The translations under genes were made by a program, and so were the position numbers. A stretch of DNA of 64,000 nt from Anaerorudis cellulosivorans (GTDB taxonomy: Bacteria; Bacteroidota; Bacteroidia; Bacteroidales; Dysgonomonadaceae), in assembly GCF_025943985.1 (NCBI RefSeq), contig NZ_JAPCWE010000013.1, positions 1 through 64,000 on the forward strand, written 5' to 3'. Shown here piece by piece: positions 17,138 to 26,103 of the stretch. The notes beneath the pieces were generated by a model. That model saw nothing but the letters and a program-made list of their open reading frames with translations, ran no database searches and had not been told where the DNA came from. How positions within the stretch are numbered: the stretch's first letter is position 1; every line of letters begins with the position of its first letter.

Positions 17138-18955
17138 TTATTCAAAGGTTATATAATAGTTGTAATTGTACTGGCCACCATAATATTCTTCAAAATCAGT
17201 ATCGGGGAACTGCTCTTTAAGGCGATCGACCAAGCCGTTCTCCTTACGTGAAGGCAGTCCTTTGTATAACGTAACAAGACCGCAACCGTTTGCCAATTGA
17301 CGAATCGCCTCAACGGCAAGCTCTTCCATGTTGGGATTCGAAAGAACGATTTTCTTTTTGTACACTGCAAAATAATCGTTTTTCCTCACCGTCATTTCGT
17401 TATCGGCAAGTACTTCGCGGTTGGCACGTGCAATGCCGCAGAAAGGGATGGTATTGATGTTCTTCATTGCTTCTTCAAACATGGTCATGATGTCATAATC
17501 TTTCGAAATACCCATCATCATGCCGATAAGGGCAATGGGATTATCCGATTCGACAATATAAACATTCGATTTGCAAAGCGAAACGGCATATTTCAATGCC
17601 ATAAGAATATCGCCATCGTCGGCAGCCGCAATGATGTTTTTGGCCTGCAAATTGTCGAGCCCCTTTGCCAATTGATCGACCGAAGGCTTATTTTTTCCGT
17701 AACACAATATATCGTCGGCCCCTAATTTTTGAAGTATTTCCGCAAAACCTTTTCCCGATACAATGCAAAATATACTTTTATCACGCCGGTAATCAATAAC
17801 ATCGTCGCTGATAAAGTTCCGATGTTGCTTTTTCATATCGTCAACCTTTGTGAAAACCAATTCGCCATAGGGTTGGACCCTATCAAAAATATCATCGGGT
17901 TTGTTGGTATGAATATGCACTTTAAATTTATTGCCTGCCTGAATAATAATGAGGCTGTCACCAAAAGCGGAGATCATTTCTCGCAGTTGTTCTTTGGAAG
18001 CAATTTTGTCGGATTCCAAAACAAATTCCGTACAGTATTTTTGCTTGATGTCCGGATTCCAAAGATTGTTTATTTCTTCGAGTTCATTGATAATTCTCTT
18101 CTGAAGCGTTTTTTTGCTGTTAACGTGATTGTTGACAGATAAATTGGTGGTTATTTTTCTTACATTCTGCAAAATTTCCTGCAGCCGACTGTTCTGTATT
18201 CTCGAAAAATCGATGTTGGAGATAAGATGAGCAAAAGGGGTATTTTTGAATTTGGATAATCTCATCTTGATATGTTTTCGGGTTGCTTTACCGATTTTCA
18301 GTAAAGTAGGAACCGATAAACCGTTTGTGCCGAAACCGTTATGCTGCAATTCTCTGTTTATTCCCTGAATAAAAACGACAAATCCGGCGCCGCCGGAATC
18401 GATAACACCGGCTTGTTTCAACACGGGAAGCATTTCGGGCGTTTGGTTTAGCACCTCTTTCAGGTAAGGAATGGTCTTGCTGATAATAACAATAGGATCT
18501 TCTTCCTCTTTCATCAACTCGGCATATTTTTCTTTTAAAGCCCGCATCAAGGTAAGCATGGTGCCTTCACGTGGATTTTCCGTGCCTTCATATGCATTTC
18601 GATAACCATTTTCGATGGCTCTATATACGTTTTGCTTCGAAAAATCGCTGTTTTTGACCACTTCGGCAAAACCTTGCATAAACAAAGACAAAATGACACC
18701 TGAACACCCTCTGCTGTTCAAAAGCATTTGTTCGGCAAAATTTTTCAAATACTCACCGGGCAACATGGATTGGTTTTCAAAATTCTTCATGTTAGCCATT
18801 GCTCCTTGAAGGGTCAGTACCATGTTTAAACCGGTATCTCCGTCGGGAACAGGAAAAACATTCAAGCTGTTTAAATATTCCTTGTGCTTGTTCAAATATC
18901 TGTGGATATTTTCTATCCGTTCATTAATCTCGTTAACGTCTATTTCGGTAGCCAT
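17138..18955 (-). CDS. fakA: fatty acid kinase catalytic subunit (DAK2 domain)
   Basis: The 605-residue protein phosphorylates a fatty acid held by FakB, using ATP, to give acyl-phosphate. Its N-terminal DAK2/DhaL domain has NVFPVPDGDTGLNM near 33-46, whose aspartates hold the two magnesium ions, NSRGCSGVILSLFMQGF, and the DSGGAGF loop near 196. A middle domain and a C-terminal DegV-related domain follow, as in Gram-positive YloV/FakA. It is somewhat longer than the usual 550 residues because of an insert around 230-300. First gene of the fakA-fakB-plsY unit. Confidence 0.9.
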   Translation of the reverse strand: MATEIDVNEINERIENIHRYLNKHKEYLNSLNVFPVPDGDTGLNMVLTLQGAMANMKNFENQSMLPGEYLKNFAEQMLLNSRGCSGVILSLFMQGFAEVVKNSDFSKQNVYRAIENGYRNAYEGTENPREGTMLTLMRALKEKYAELMKEEEDPIVIISKTIPYLKEVLNQTPEMLPVLKQAGVIDSGGAGFVVFIQGINRELQHNGFGTNGLSVPTLLKIGKATRKHIKMRLSKFKNTPFAHLISNIDFSRIQNSRLQEILQNVRKITTNLSVNNHVNSKKTLQKRIINELEEINNLWNPDIKQKYCTEFVLESDKIASKEQLREMISAFGDSLIIIQAGNKFKVHIHTNKPDDIFDRVQPYGELVFTKVDDMKKQHRNFISDDVIDYRRDKSIFCIVSGKGFAEILQKLGADDILCYGKNKPSVDQLAKGLDNLQAKNIIAAADDGDILMALKYAVSLCKSNVYIVESDNPIALIGMMMGISKDYDIMTMFEEAMKNINTIPFCGIARANREVLADNEMTVRKNDYFAVYKKKIVLSNPNMEELAVEAIRQLANGCGLVTLYKGLPSRKENGLVDRLKEQFPDTDFEEYYGGQYNYNYYITFE

Positions 18956-19029
18956 GATTAGGATAAATGAATTAAATGTCGTTTAATGTGTTCTCAAAAA
19001 CGATGCCAAGCATTTCTCTTCAGATAATT

Positions 19030-19530
19030 TCAACGAATCGAATCGACGAAATCCTCGATATTTTTCTTTACAAAACGGGCAATGCAAGCCGTTTCCTCTT
19101 CTTCGATCAAAAAATAGGCTTCTTCCAACTCATCAAACTCCTCGAAATCGGCATACATGGCCATAAATTCGTCATCCGTAGTTTCACGTTCGAGTTCCTC
19201 TCGATGAGCACGATAAATCTCTGCTGCTTTATAAATGATTTTTGCGGTTTCTAAGGCTCCGAACAGCTTTAAAGCTTTTGCCGTCGGATTATCGAAAACA
19301 TACCCTCCGTAACCGTTCTGGATCAATTGGACAAAACCTCCGTGGTTAACCTCCTCTTGCAGAAAACGATAGGCTAATAAAGCATGCTGATAACCATTGA
19401 GTTTATCCATGTTTTCTGCACTAAGGTCATTGTTGACACAATCGAGATACGTGTCTGTAAGTAACTTCAGAAATTCGTCCATCCCCCGAGTATAAGCCGC
19501 AAGCAATTTATCTTCATCAATTTGTATCAT
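19030..19530 (-). CDS. DUF4375 (DMP19-like) protein
   Basis: This 166-residue acidic cytoplasmic protein matches the DUF4375/DMP19-like family: NGYQHALLAYRFLQEEVNHGGFVQLIQNGYGGYVF is the family core, here seen at about 46-79. The bacteriophage/shrimp virus relative DMP19 mimics DNA, and the many Glu/Asp residues in the C-terminal half agree with a charge mimic, but no function is known for bacterial members. It is divergent from the DUF1015 gene and probably transcribed from the promoter at 19558-19585. Confidence 0.75.
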   Translation of the reverse strand: MIQIDEDKLLAAYTRGMDEFLKLLTDTYLDCVNNDLSAENMDKLNGYQHALLAYRFLQEEVNHGGFVQLIQNGYGGYVFDNPTAKALKLFGALETAKIIYKAAEIYRAHREELERETTDDEFMAMYADFEEFDELEEAYFLIEEEETACIARFVKKNIEDFVDSIR

Positions 19531-19557
19531 TGTGGAATAGATTTCGTTATTGTTTTA

Positions 19558-19585
19558 CAAATGTAGTAACTTTTTTTAAAACAAA
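19558..19585 (-). promoter_or_regulatory. promoter of the DUF4375 gene
   Basis: On the minus strand a -7 TACATTTG (19565-19558) lies 16 bases after a -33 TTTG (19585-19582). The box match is complete but the spacing is shorter than the usual 19-21. Confidence 0.4.
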
Positions 19586-19616
19586 CCGACATCATCTTTT
19601 TATGAAACAAAAATAG

Positions 19617-19624
19617 TAACTTTG
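19617..19624 (+). promoter_or_regulatory. -7 box of the DUF1015-lrp operon
   Basis: TAACTTTG matches the -7 consensus and lies 32 bases before the DUF1015 ATG. No clear -33 box is present at the right distance. It is back to back with the promoter of the DUF4375 gene. Confidence 0.45.
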
Positions 19625-19656
19625 CGCCGAAATAATCGTGAAACAAGCATACTAAA

Positions 19657-20898
19657 ATGAAAGTAAAACCTTTTAAAGGAATCCGTCCGCCAAAATCGAT
19701 GGTAATGGAAGTGGCATCACGCCCCTACGATGTACTCAATTCTGAAGAAGCCCGCAAAGAAGCGGAAGGAAACGAAAAATCGCTTTATCACATCATTAAA
19801 CCCGAAATCGACTTTCCCGAAGGAACGGACGAGCATGATCCGCGGGTATATGAAAAAGCTGCCGAAAATTTTCGTAAATTCATGAAAAATGGGTGGTTGG
19901 TGCAAGATCCGGACGAAATGTATTATGTGTACGCTCAAACGATGAATGGGAAGACTCAATACGGAATCGTAGTGGGAGCTTCAGTGGAAGATTATCTGAC
20001 GGGGAAAATAAAAAAACACGAACTGACACGTCGTGATAAGGAAGAAGATCGCATGAAACACGTGCGAATAACCAATGCCAACATGGAGCCGGTATTTTTT
20101 GCTTATCCCGACAATCCGGAATTGGAAACCATCGTGAAACGTGTTTCCGCTGAAGAACCGGAATACGATTTCGTTTCGGGAGACGGGATCGGACATCATT
20201 TTTGGTTGATTCGCGACAAGAAAGATATCGAAAACATCACCCGCATTTTTGCTTTCATACCCTCCATGTACATTGCCGACGGTCATCATCGTTCTGCTGC
20301 AGCAGCTTTGGTAGGTGCCGAAAAAGCGAAAAACAACCCGTACCATAGAGGAGATGAAGAGTATAATTATTTCATGGCTGTTTGTTTTCCGGCAGGACAA
20401 CTCAACATTATCGATTATAATCGCCTCGTAAAAGACCTGAACGGTTTAACGCCCGAAGAATTCCTAAAAAAGCTGGAAGAAAATTTCGTTATTGAACCTA
20501 CCGGTTCGGAAATTGAAAAGCCAAAACATTTGCACAATTTTTCGATCTATTTAGACGGAAAATCCTATAGCCTGACAGCCAAACCTCATATTTTGCATGA
20601 TGAAGATCCGGTGGATCAATTGGATGTGTCGATTACATCGAAGTATATACTCGACGATATCATGGGGATTAAAGACTTGCGCTCAGATAAACGCATCGAA
20701 TTTGTCGGCGGTATTCGCGGTCTGAACGAACTAAAAAAACGCGTAGATAGTGGTGAAATGGCATTGGCGATCGCGCTGTACCCGGTTTCCATGAAACAAT
20801 TGATGGAAATTGCCGATAGCGGAAAAATTATGCCTCCAAAAACCACATGGTTTGAACCCAAACTGCGTTCGGGGCTGATAATTCATAAATTAGATTAA
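19657..20898 (+). CDS. DUF1015 family protein
   Basis: This 413-residue cytoplasmic protein begins with the family signature KPFKGIRPPK and SRPYDVLNSEEAR, and carries the central YIADGHHRSAAA histidine-rich motif (about 207-218) and a C-terminal FEPKLRSGLIIHKLD. DUF1015 members are widespread in anaerobes. A link to serine or ATP-related kinase activity has been suggested for relatives, but none is demonstrated here. It lies 11 bases upstream of an Lrp-type regulator and both probably share a promoter. Confidence 0.85.
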   Translation: MKVKPFKGIRPPKSMVMEVASRPYDVLNSEEARKEAEGNEKSLYHIIKPEIDFPEGTDEHDPRVYEKAAENFRKFMKNGWLVQDPDEMYYVYAQTMNGKTQYGIVVGASVEDYLTGKIKKHELTRRDKEEDRMKHVRITNANMEPVFFAYPDNPELETIVKRVSAEEPEYDFVSGDGIGHHFWLIRDKKDIENITRIFAFIPSMYIADGHHRSAAAALVGAEKAKNNPYHRGDEEYNYFMAVCFPAGQLNIIDYNRLVKDLNGLTPEEFLKKLEENFVIEPTGSEIEKPKHLHNFSIYLDGKSYSLTAKPHILHDEDPVDQLDVSITSKYILDDIMGIKDLRSDKRIEFVGGIRGLNELKKRVDSGEMALAIALYPVSMKQLMEIADSGKIMPPKTTWFEPKLRSGLIIHKLD

Positions 20899-20909
20899 AA
20901 AAAAATCCT

Positions 20910-21416
20910 ATGACGTATCACGAATTAGACGAAATGGACCAAAAAATCCTTAATCTCATTGCCGACAATGCACGGATACCCTTTCTTGAAGTAGCTCGCG
21001 AATGTGGGGTATCGGGTGCTGCCATCCATCAGCGCGTACAAAAACTCATCAATCTCGGCATCATTAAAGGTTCGGAATTTATTATCGATCCCGAAAAAAT
21101 CGGCTATGAAACCTGTGCTTATATCGGAATTTATTTGAATTCGCCAAGCAATCATCAAGCGGTTGTGGAAGAGCTTCAGAAAATACCTGAAGTTGTTGAA
21201 TGTTATTACACCACAGGGGAATACGATTTATTTATAAAAGTATATGCCCGAAACAATCATGATTTACTGAATCTCATTCACGAAAAACTGCAACCGTTGG
21301 GATTAGCCCGATCCGAAACACTGGTTAGTTTCAAACAAGCTTTCAGAAAAAGACTACCTGTTCCTATTACCAAAAAAGAAGAAAAAGAAGAAAAAGGAGA
21401 AGAAAAGGAAAATTGA
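20910..21416 (+). CDS. Lrp/AsnC family transcriptional regulator
   Basis: The 168-residue regulator has an N-terminal winged helix (LDEMDQKILNLIADNAR, then ARECGVSGAAIHQRVQKL as the recognition helix) and a C-terminal RAM domain that binds amino-acid effectors and assembles octamers (AYIGIYL, VVECYYTTGEYDLFIKVYA, SETLVSFKQAF). The last 15 residues are a Lys/Glu-rich tail not usual in the family. Its position after DUF1015 suggests autoregulation or control of that gene. Confidence 0.92.
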   Translation: MTYHELDEMDQKILNLIADNARIPFLEVARECGVSGAAIHQRVQKLINLGIIKGSEFIIDPEKIGYETCAYIGIYLNSPSNHQAVVEELQKIPEVVECYYTTGEYDLFIKVYARNNHDLLNLIHEKLQPLGLARSETLVSFKQAFRKRLPVPITKKEEKEEKGEEKEN

Positions 21417-21561
21417 AGACTCGTTGCCGGTAAAAGACCAAAAAACATACCCAAATAGGAGGATTTAATCGCAATAATTACCGTTAAATAATCAAAATCG
21501 TTTTCTTTACTTCAGGGCTTATTGTATCTTTACATAGTAAAAATCATATTCGAAGCAAAAA

Positions 21562-21801
21562 ATGGGTATTATTCTGAGATTTTTTCTCTCTCTTCTTGCC
21601 TTTTATTTTCTGATTAGATTTGTCTTCAATCTTGTGATGGGCAAAAGATGGGCATCAGAAAATAAAACATATCGGCAAAAACAATCACAAAATCAACCTA
21701 AGATTCCATCCCAAGAAGATAGAATCATTTCGTACCAGAAAAAAAAGTTTGAATCGACCACTATCGAAGACGTTGAATTCGAGGAAATTAAAGAAAAATA
21801 A
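21562..21801 (+). CDS. DUF4834 small membrane protein
   Basis: The 79-residue protein has one N-terminal membrane helix (about 3-25), then a polar tail rich in Gln and Lys with a conserved-looking FESTTIEDVEFEE end. Bacteroidota genomes carry such a DUF4834 protein in a similar size range. Function unknown. A near-match -7 box (TATCTTTA, 21525-21532) lies upstream. Confidence 0.6.
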   Translation: MGIILRFFLSLLAFYFLIRFVFNLVMGKRWASENKTYRQKQSQNQPKIPSQEDRIISYQKKKFESTTIEDVEFEEIKEK

Positions 21802-21850
21802 AAACCTCACCGCAACGATAAGTTCAACACTATATTGCAGCGAGGTTTTT
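21801..21850. terminator. bidirectional terminator
   Basis: AAAACCTC (21801-21808) pairs with GAGGTTTT (21842-21849), with partial extra pairing in the 33-base loop. A T run follows on the plus strand and A run precedes it, so it can end both the DUF4834 gene and the convergent fucosidase gene. Confidence 0.7.
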
Positions 21851-21855
21851 TTATT

Positions 21856-23163
21856 CTATTTGAGCTCTACTTCTACTACAAAATCCACATCATCAGGTAC
21901 TTTATCGAAAGACAATATAACGCCATCGGAAACAGCGGTATATTTTACCGGCTTTTTATCGATGAATACTTTTGCCGATTTTACCTTTCTGCCGTTTAAC
22001 GGCAAATATAAAGCCCGATCTTCAAGATTTAATATATGCACAAACAATGTGTTGCCTTTTTGTGTGGTAACACCCCAGTGACGAGGAGTCACCATTCCGC
22101 CGCGCGTACCGTAAATGGTTTCGCCATATTGTTTCAGCCAATTCCCCATGGCTTTGTAACGTTCAACGGCAATGTCGGGAAATTCACCGTTTGGTCGCGG
22201 ACCGACATTCAGCAGTAAATTGGCATTGTATCCGGCTGTTTTTACCAGATAATGAATCAGTTCTTTCTCCGATTTGTAATTTAAGTCGGTAATGTTATAT
22301 CCCCACGAATTGTTCATGGTTTCACAGGTTTCGAGCGGAAGAGCCCCCACCGTCTGCTCCTCGGCAAAACCGGTTGTATTGTGACCGGGCAAGTCTTTTT
22401 CGAAAGTTTGCGCATCCTCACCTTCAATGGGCGTCAAATGGTGATTGTTGATGATAAGGCAACCGGGCTGCAGTTTATGAATATGAGCATAAATCTCGGG
22501 CAACCGCCAGTCGAAACCGGGATTCTGATCTTGATCCCATTGGCCGTCAAACCAAATTGCCCCTATCTCACCATAATTCGTGAGCAATTCGGTCAACTGG
22601 TTCAACATGAATTGGTGGTAGGTATCCCAACGTCCGTGTTCGGTACGCCCTACTCCGCGACCGGTTCTGCCCAACGGACAATAATCGGTGCGCGACCAAT
22701 CGAGTAACGAATAATAAAAGTGCAGTTTGATGCCTTGTTTATGGCATTCATCGGCAAGCTCCTTAAGAACATCCCGTTTAAAAGGTGTGGCATCCACAAT
22801 ATTAAACGGCGACTGTTTGGTTGCAAACATCGAAAAACCATCGTGATGACGAGAAGTGATGCAAATATACTTGGCTCCCGCTGCTTTAACATCCGACACC
22901 CATTTGCCGGCATCAAATTTTGAAGGATAAAAACCTTCGGCAAGTTTGGCATATTCTTTATAGTGAATATTTCTGTTGTTCATAATCCACTCGCCGTTGG
23001 CCATCATGCTGTAAATGCCCCAGTGAATGAATACCCCGAATTTCATGTTCTGAAATTCTTCCCGATTTTGCAAATTTTCTTTCGCAGGCACATACCCCGG
23101 CTGTGCCTTCACGCCCGTCGCGATTAACAATAACACAAAAATAAAACGAATAATGTGTTTCAT
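21856..23163 (-). CDS. alpha-L-fucosidase, GH29
   Basis: The 435-residue enzyme has a Sec signal peptide (cleavage near GVKA-Q) and is probably periplasmic. GH29 features are clear: FGVFIHWGIYSMMANGEW near 42, the HHDGFSMFATK motif near 106, and the IWFDGQWDQD segment near 207-216, whose aspartate is the nucleophile. It removes alpha-linked L-fucose from glycans, such as those of mucin or plant polymers. No SusC/SusD pair is next to it, so it is not part of a visible polysaccharide-utilisation locus. Glucosamine-6-phosphate deaminase two genes on hints at use of amino sugars. Confidence 0.92.
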   Translation of the reverse strand: MKHIIRFIFVLLLIATGVKAQPGYVPAKENLQNREEFQNMKFGVFIHWGIYSMMANGEWIMNNRNIHYKEYAKLAEGFYPSKFDAGKWVSDVKAAGAKYICITSRHHDGFSMFATKQSPFNIVDATPFKRDVLKELADECHKQGIKLHFYYSLLDWSRTDYCPLGRTGRGVGRTEHGRWDTYHQFMLNQLTELLTNYGEIGAIWFDGQWDQDQNPGFDWRLPEIYAHIHKLQPGCLIINNHHLTPIEGEDAQTFEKDLPGHNTTGFAEEQTVGALPLETCETMNNSWGYNITDLNYKSEKELIHYLVKTAGYNANLLLNVGPRPNGEFPDIAVERYKAMGNWLKQYGETIYGTRGGMVTPRHWGVTTQKGNTLFVHILNLEDRALYLPLNGRKVKSAKVFIDKKPVKYTAVSDGVILSFDKVPDDVDFVVEVELK

Positions 23164-23224
23164 TATACTATTATTTAAAAAATGAGTTGGTTTAGCAGCA
23201 TACTTTCATTCGTACAAAATGCCT

Positions 23225-23881
23225 CTATCCATGTGTTTCCATAAAATTTATCAGATCGGCAACGCTTTTCTGATCTTCAAAATTAACTTTATGGGTTTTT
23301 GTATATTCCTCGTACAGTTTTTTCTTTTGCTTGTAAAATGCTTTGATTTGCCCAAGGGTACGAAAACTTTTTAATTTTCCCTCCTTTTCGATCCAATAAA
23401 CCGTATAAGGCTTTACCTTGAAATCGTCGGGCAACTTAAGATCATAAATTCTTCCATCTGAAATGAGCGAAGAATAACTGTCGGTAGCCGATGTTTCGGA
23501 GGTCCCGCCATAAGCTGCCGGTTTCCCCGGAGGGATAACCCGGCATTTATGCTGAGCAAAAAATTTGTAGGAGGAATCATGAAGCAGTTCTAAAAAATTA
23601 CCATCGGTATAGATAAACTTTCTATCTCCAATGAAAACGGTATCTATTTGAGGAATAACGGTTTTCCCGATAGCTAAAACGTTGCCGTTGTCATCAAAAA
23701 CCATTTCTTCCGTAAGCGAATTATAATTCAATCGCGTTTTCAATTCAGTGCCGTTTTTCATCAATACCCTGCCCTCTTGAAATTCAGGGAGCAGATAATG
23801 AGACAACGTAACGGTGTTGGTTTGGGCAAACAATGAAAAGGATGCCGCAAACAGAAAAAAAGGAATAACCCTGTGTTTCAT
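23225..23881 (-). CDS. secreted protein of unknown function
   Basis: I choose the ATG at 23881, which opens a clean signal peptide (MKHRVIPFFLFAASFSLFAQ). The 218-residue product has no domain I recognise. It contains alternating strands (GRVLMKNGTELKTRLNYNSLTEEMVFDDNG) and a basic C-terminal helical tail. The pattern of a repeated KNGTELKxxLNY beta-hairpin is seen in many uncharacterised Bacteroidota periplasmic proteins. It lies just downstream of nagB on the same strand. Confidence 0.6.
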   Translation of the reverse strand: MKHRVIPFFLFAASFSLFAQTNTVTLSHYLLPEFQEGRVLMKNGTELKTRLNYNSLTEEMVFDDNGNVLAIGKTVIPQIDTVFIGDRKFIYTDGNFLELLHDSSYKFFAQHKCRVIPPGKPAAYGGTSETSATDSYSSLISDGRIYDLKLPDDFKVKPYTVYWIEKEGKLKSFRTLGQIKAFYKQKKKLYEEYTKTHKVNFEDQKSVADLINFMETHG

Positions 23882-23968
23882 AGGAAAAAATAGTAAAGTT
23901 ATATCCGAACAACGAAGGTAAATCAACACACACTTCAAAAATACCTTCACGCTGCGAAATAGCGACGC

Positions 23969-24781
23969 CTATGGCAACAACGATTCGGGATTGAGATTAC
24001 CTTGCTCGATGTCGAGAAAATAGTTATACGTCCCCACTTTCAATTCCACACATGCAGCTTCATCGCAAACGATAATACCCTTAGGATGAAGTTGTATGGC
24101 GCTTATTGTCCACATCTGCGTTATGGAACCTTCTACGGCATGACGCAAAGCACGCGCTTTGTGATGCCCATTAACAAGAATCAAGACCTCTTTTGCGTCC
24201 ATAACGGTTCCTACTCCCACGGTCAGTGCGGATTTAGGAACTTTATTCACATCGTTATCAAAAAAACGCGAGTTGGCAATGATGGTATCGGTTGTCAACC
24301 GTTTTACTCGCGTACGCGAACTCAGCGAAGACCCCGGTTCATTGAAAGCAATATGACCGTCAGGGCCTATTCCGCCCAAAAACAAGTCGATTCCTCCGGC
24401 ATCCCTAATCGCATCCTCATACGCTTGACATTCGGCTTCCAGATTTTCGGCATTACCATTGAGAATATGCACATTTTCCGGGCGGATATCGATATGATTA
24501 AAAAAATTATTCCACATGAAAGAATGATAACTTTCGGGATGATCCTTTGGTAACCCCACATATTCATCCATATTGAAGGTAATGACGTTTTTAAACGAAA
24601 TCGTCCCTTTTTGGCATAACTTAATCAGTGCACTGTACGTTCCCAGTGGCGATGATCCGGTAGGCAAACCCAATTTGAAGGGTTTTTCCGGTGTCGGATT
24701 TGCTTTGATGATTTTGGAAGCAATGTAATTGGCTGCCCATTGAGCTAATCGCTCGGAATCGGGTTGAATAATCAGTCTCAT
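23969..24781 (-). CDS. nagB: glucosamine-6-phosphate deaminase
   Basis: NagB converts glucosamine-6-phosphate to fructose-6-phosphate and ammonia, the last step of amino-sugar catabolism. The 270-residue protein is the usual size and has the phosphate loop [13 protein letters not shown] near 37, the catalytic NMDEYVGL (Asp in the deamination) near 70, [17 protein letters not shown] near 136 with the catalytic histidine, and [11 protein letters not shown]. The C-terminal part lacks the longer extension seen in some Bacteroidota NagB/NagA fusions. Confidence 0.95.
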   Translation of the reverse strand: MRLIIQPDSERLAQWAANYIASKIIKANPTPEKPFKLGLPTGSSPLGTYSALIKLCQKGTISFKNVITFNMDEYVGLPKDHPESYHSFMWNNFFNHIDIRPENVHILNGNAENLEAECQAYEDAIRDAGGIDLFLGGIGPDGHIAFNEPGSSLSSRTRVKRLTTDTIIANSRFFDNDVNKVPKSALTVGVGTVMDAKEVLILVNGHHKARALRHAVEGSITQMWTISAIQLHPKGIIVCDEAACVELKVGTYNYFLDIEQGNLNPESLLP

Positions 24782-24836
24782 GATTTTATTTTTTTATATG
24801 AATTAAAAAATTACTACTCTTTTGCAGGATAACGAT

Positions 24837-26042
24837 TCAATCTTGTCGCTGTAATTTTTCGGCCATAATTTGCCCCAGATTCCATGCACTCTCGACTACA
24901 TCGGCATGTAAGGAATGTTTCATGGAAACAGGATCGCAAACTATATCAAAACGCATCTCCTCTGCAAATTCCTTAAGATGCCTCAACGAAGCATCGGCCC
25001 AACTGAATCCGCCAAAATAGCCGAACAACCGGTCTTTGATGTTTCGATTGCGCAATGCAGAAATCAAACTTTCTATGCCGGGATAAAGTTGATTATTGTA
25101 CGTTGGCGATCCGATAATCAACCCCCTATATTTAAATATATCGCGAAGTATATCCGATTGGTGACTTTTAGAAACATGGTGCATGACCACGTTTTTTATA
25201 CCGTTTTCGGCTGCCGAAGCAGCAATAATTTCGGCAAGCTGTTCCGTATTTCCATACATGCTTCCGTAAGCAATTACCAGCCCTTTATCGGCTTCATATT
25301 TACTCAGTTTATCATACAATGCGATCACTTTTTCGATATTCCCTTTTTCCGTCCATACAGGGCCGTGTGTAGAACAAACAACCTCGATATCGATTCCCGA
25401 TAGTTTTCCTAATGCTGCCTGTACCGGTGAACCATATTTGCCCACAATATTGGAATAGTAACGAATCATTTCGTCGAAATACCCATCCGAATTGAGTTGC
25501 GAATCCACAACGCCACCGTCGAGTGAACCGTATGTTCCGAAAGCATCACCCGAAAAAAGTATTTTTAACTCCGGCACATAGGTCATCATCGTTTCAGGCC
25601 AATGAATCATGGGTGTAAGATAAAACCTCAGGGTATTTTTCCCGAGTTTAACCTCATCCGCATCCTTTATCGAAAGAATATTTTCCGTGATGCCGTAAAA
25701 TCCTTTCAACATGTCCATTGTGCGGCTGTTGCCGATAATGGTAATATGGGGATATTGGTTCACCAGCCACTCAATGGATCCGGAGTGATCGGGTTCCATA
25801 TGGTTTACCACCAGATAATCGATGGGCTTATCTCCCAACGCCGATCTGATTTTACGAAAATATACTTCCGAATAACAAACATCTACTGTGTCGATAAGAG
25901 CTACTTTATCGTCATCGATAAGATACGAATTATAGGAAATTCCTTTGGGAAGAGGCCATAAATTTTCGAAAAGATGTTTGGTGCGATCATTCACGCCCAC
26001 ATAATATATTCCTTCTTTGATTTGACTGGTTTTATACATCAT
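24837..26042 (-). CDS. flavodiiron protein (oxygen/nitric oxide reductase)
   Basis: This 401-residue enzyme reduces O2 to water, or NO to N2O, to protect anaerobes. The N-terminal metallo-beta-lactamase-like domain has the di-iron ligands NHMEPDHSG near 80-88, HWPETM, the GDAFG aspartate and CSTHGPVW. From about residue 255 a flavodoxin domain begins (IAYGSMYGNTEQLAE as the FMN phosphate loop). There is no rubredoxin domain, so electrons must come from a separate protein. Oxygen is the likelier substrate in a gut or digester anaerobe, but this is inference. Confidence 0.95.
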   Translation of the reverse strand: MMYKTSQIKEGIYYVGVNDRTKHLFENLWPLPKGISYNSYLIDDDKVALIDTVDVCYSEVYFRKIRSALGDKPIDYLVVNHMEPDHSGSIEWLVNQYPHITIIGNSRTMDMLKGFYGITENILSIKDADEVKLGKNTLRFYLTPMIHWPETMMTYVPELKILFSGDAFGTYGSLDGGVVDSQLNSDGYFDEMIRYYSNIVGKYGSPVQAALGKLSGIDIEVVCSTHGPVWTEKGNIEKVIALYDKLSKYEADKGLVIAYGSMYGNTEQLAEIIAASAAENGIKNVVMHHVSKSHQSDILRDIFKYRGLIIGSPTYNNQLYPGIESLISALRNRNIKDRLFGYFGGFSWADASLRHLKEFAEEMRFDIVCDPVSMKHSLHADVVESAWNLGQIMAEKLQRQD

Positions 26043-26103
26043 ACATCACGCTTTTTTATCCCGACATTTGTTCGCAAAATGAGAAATTGAGGAGGTAAAA
26101 ATA

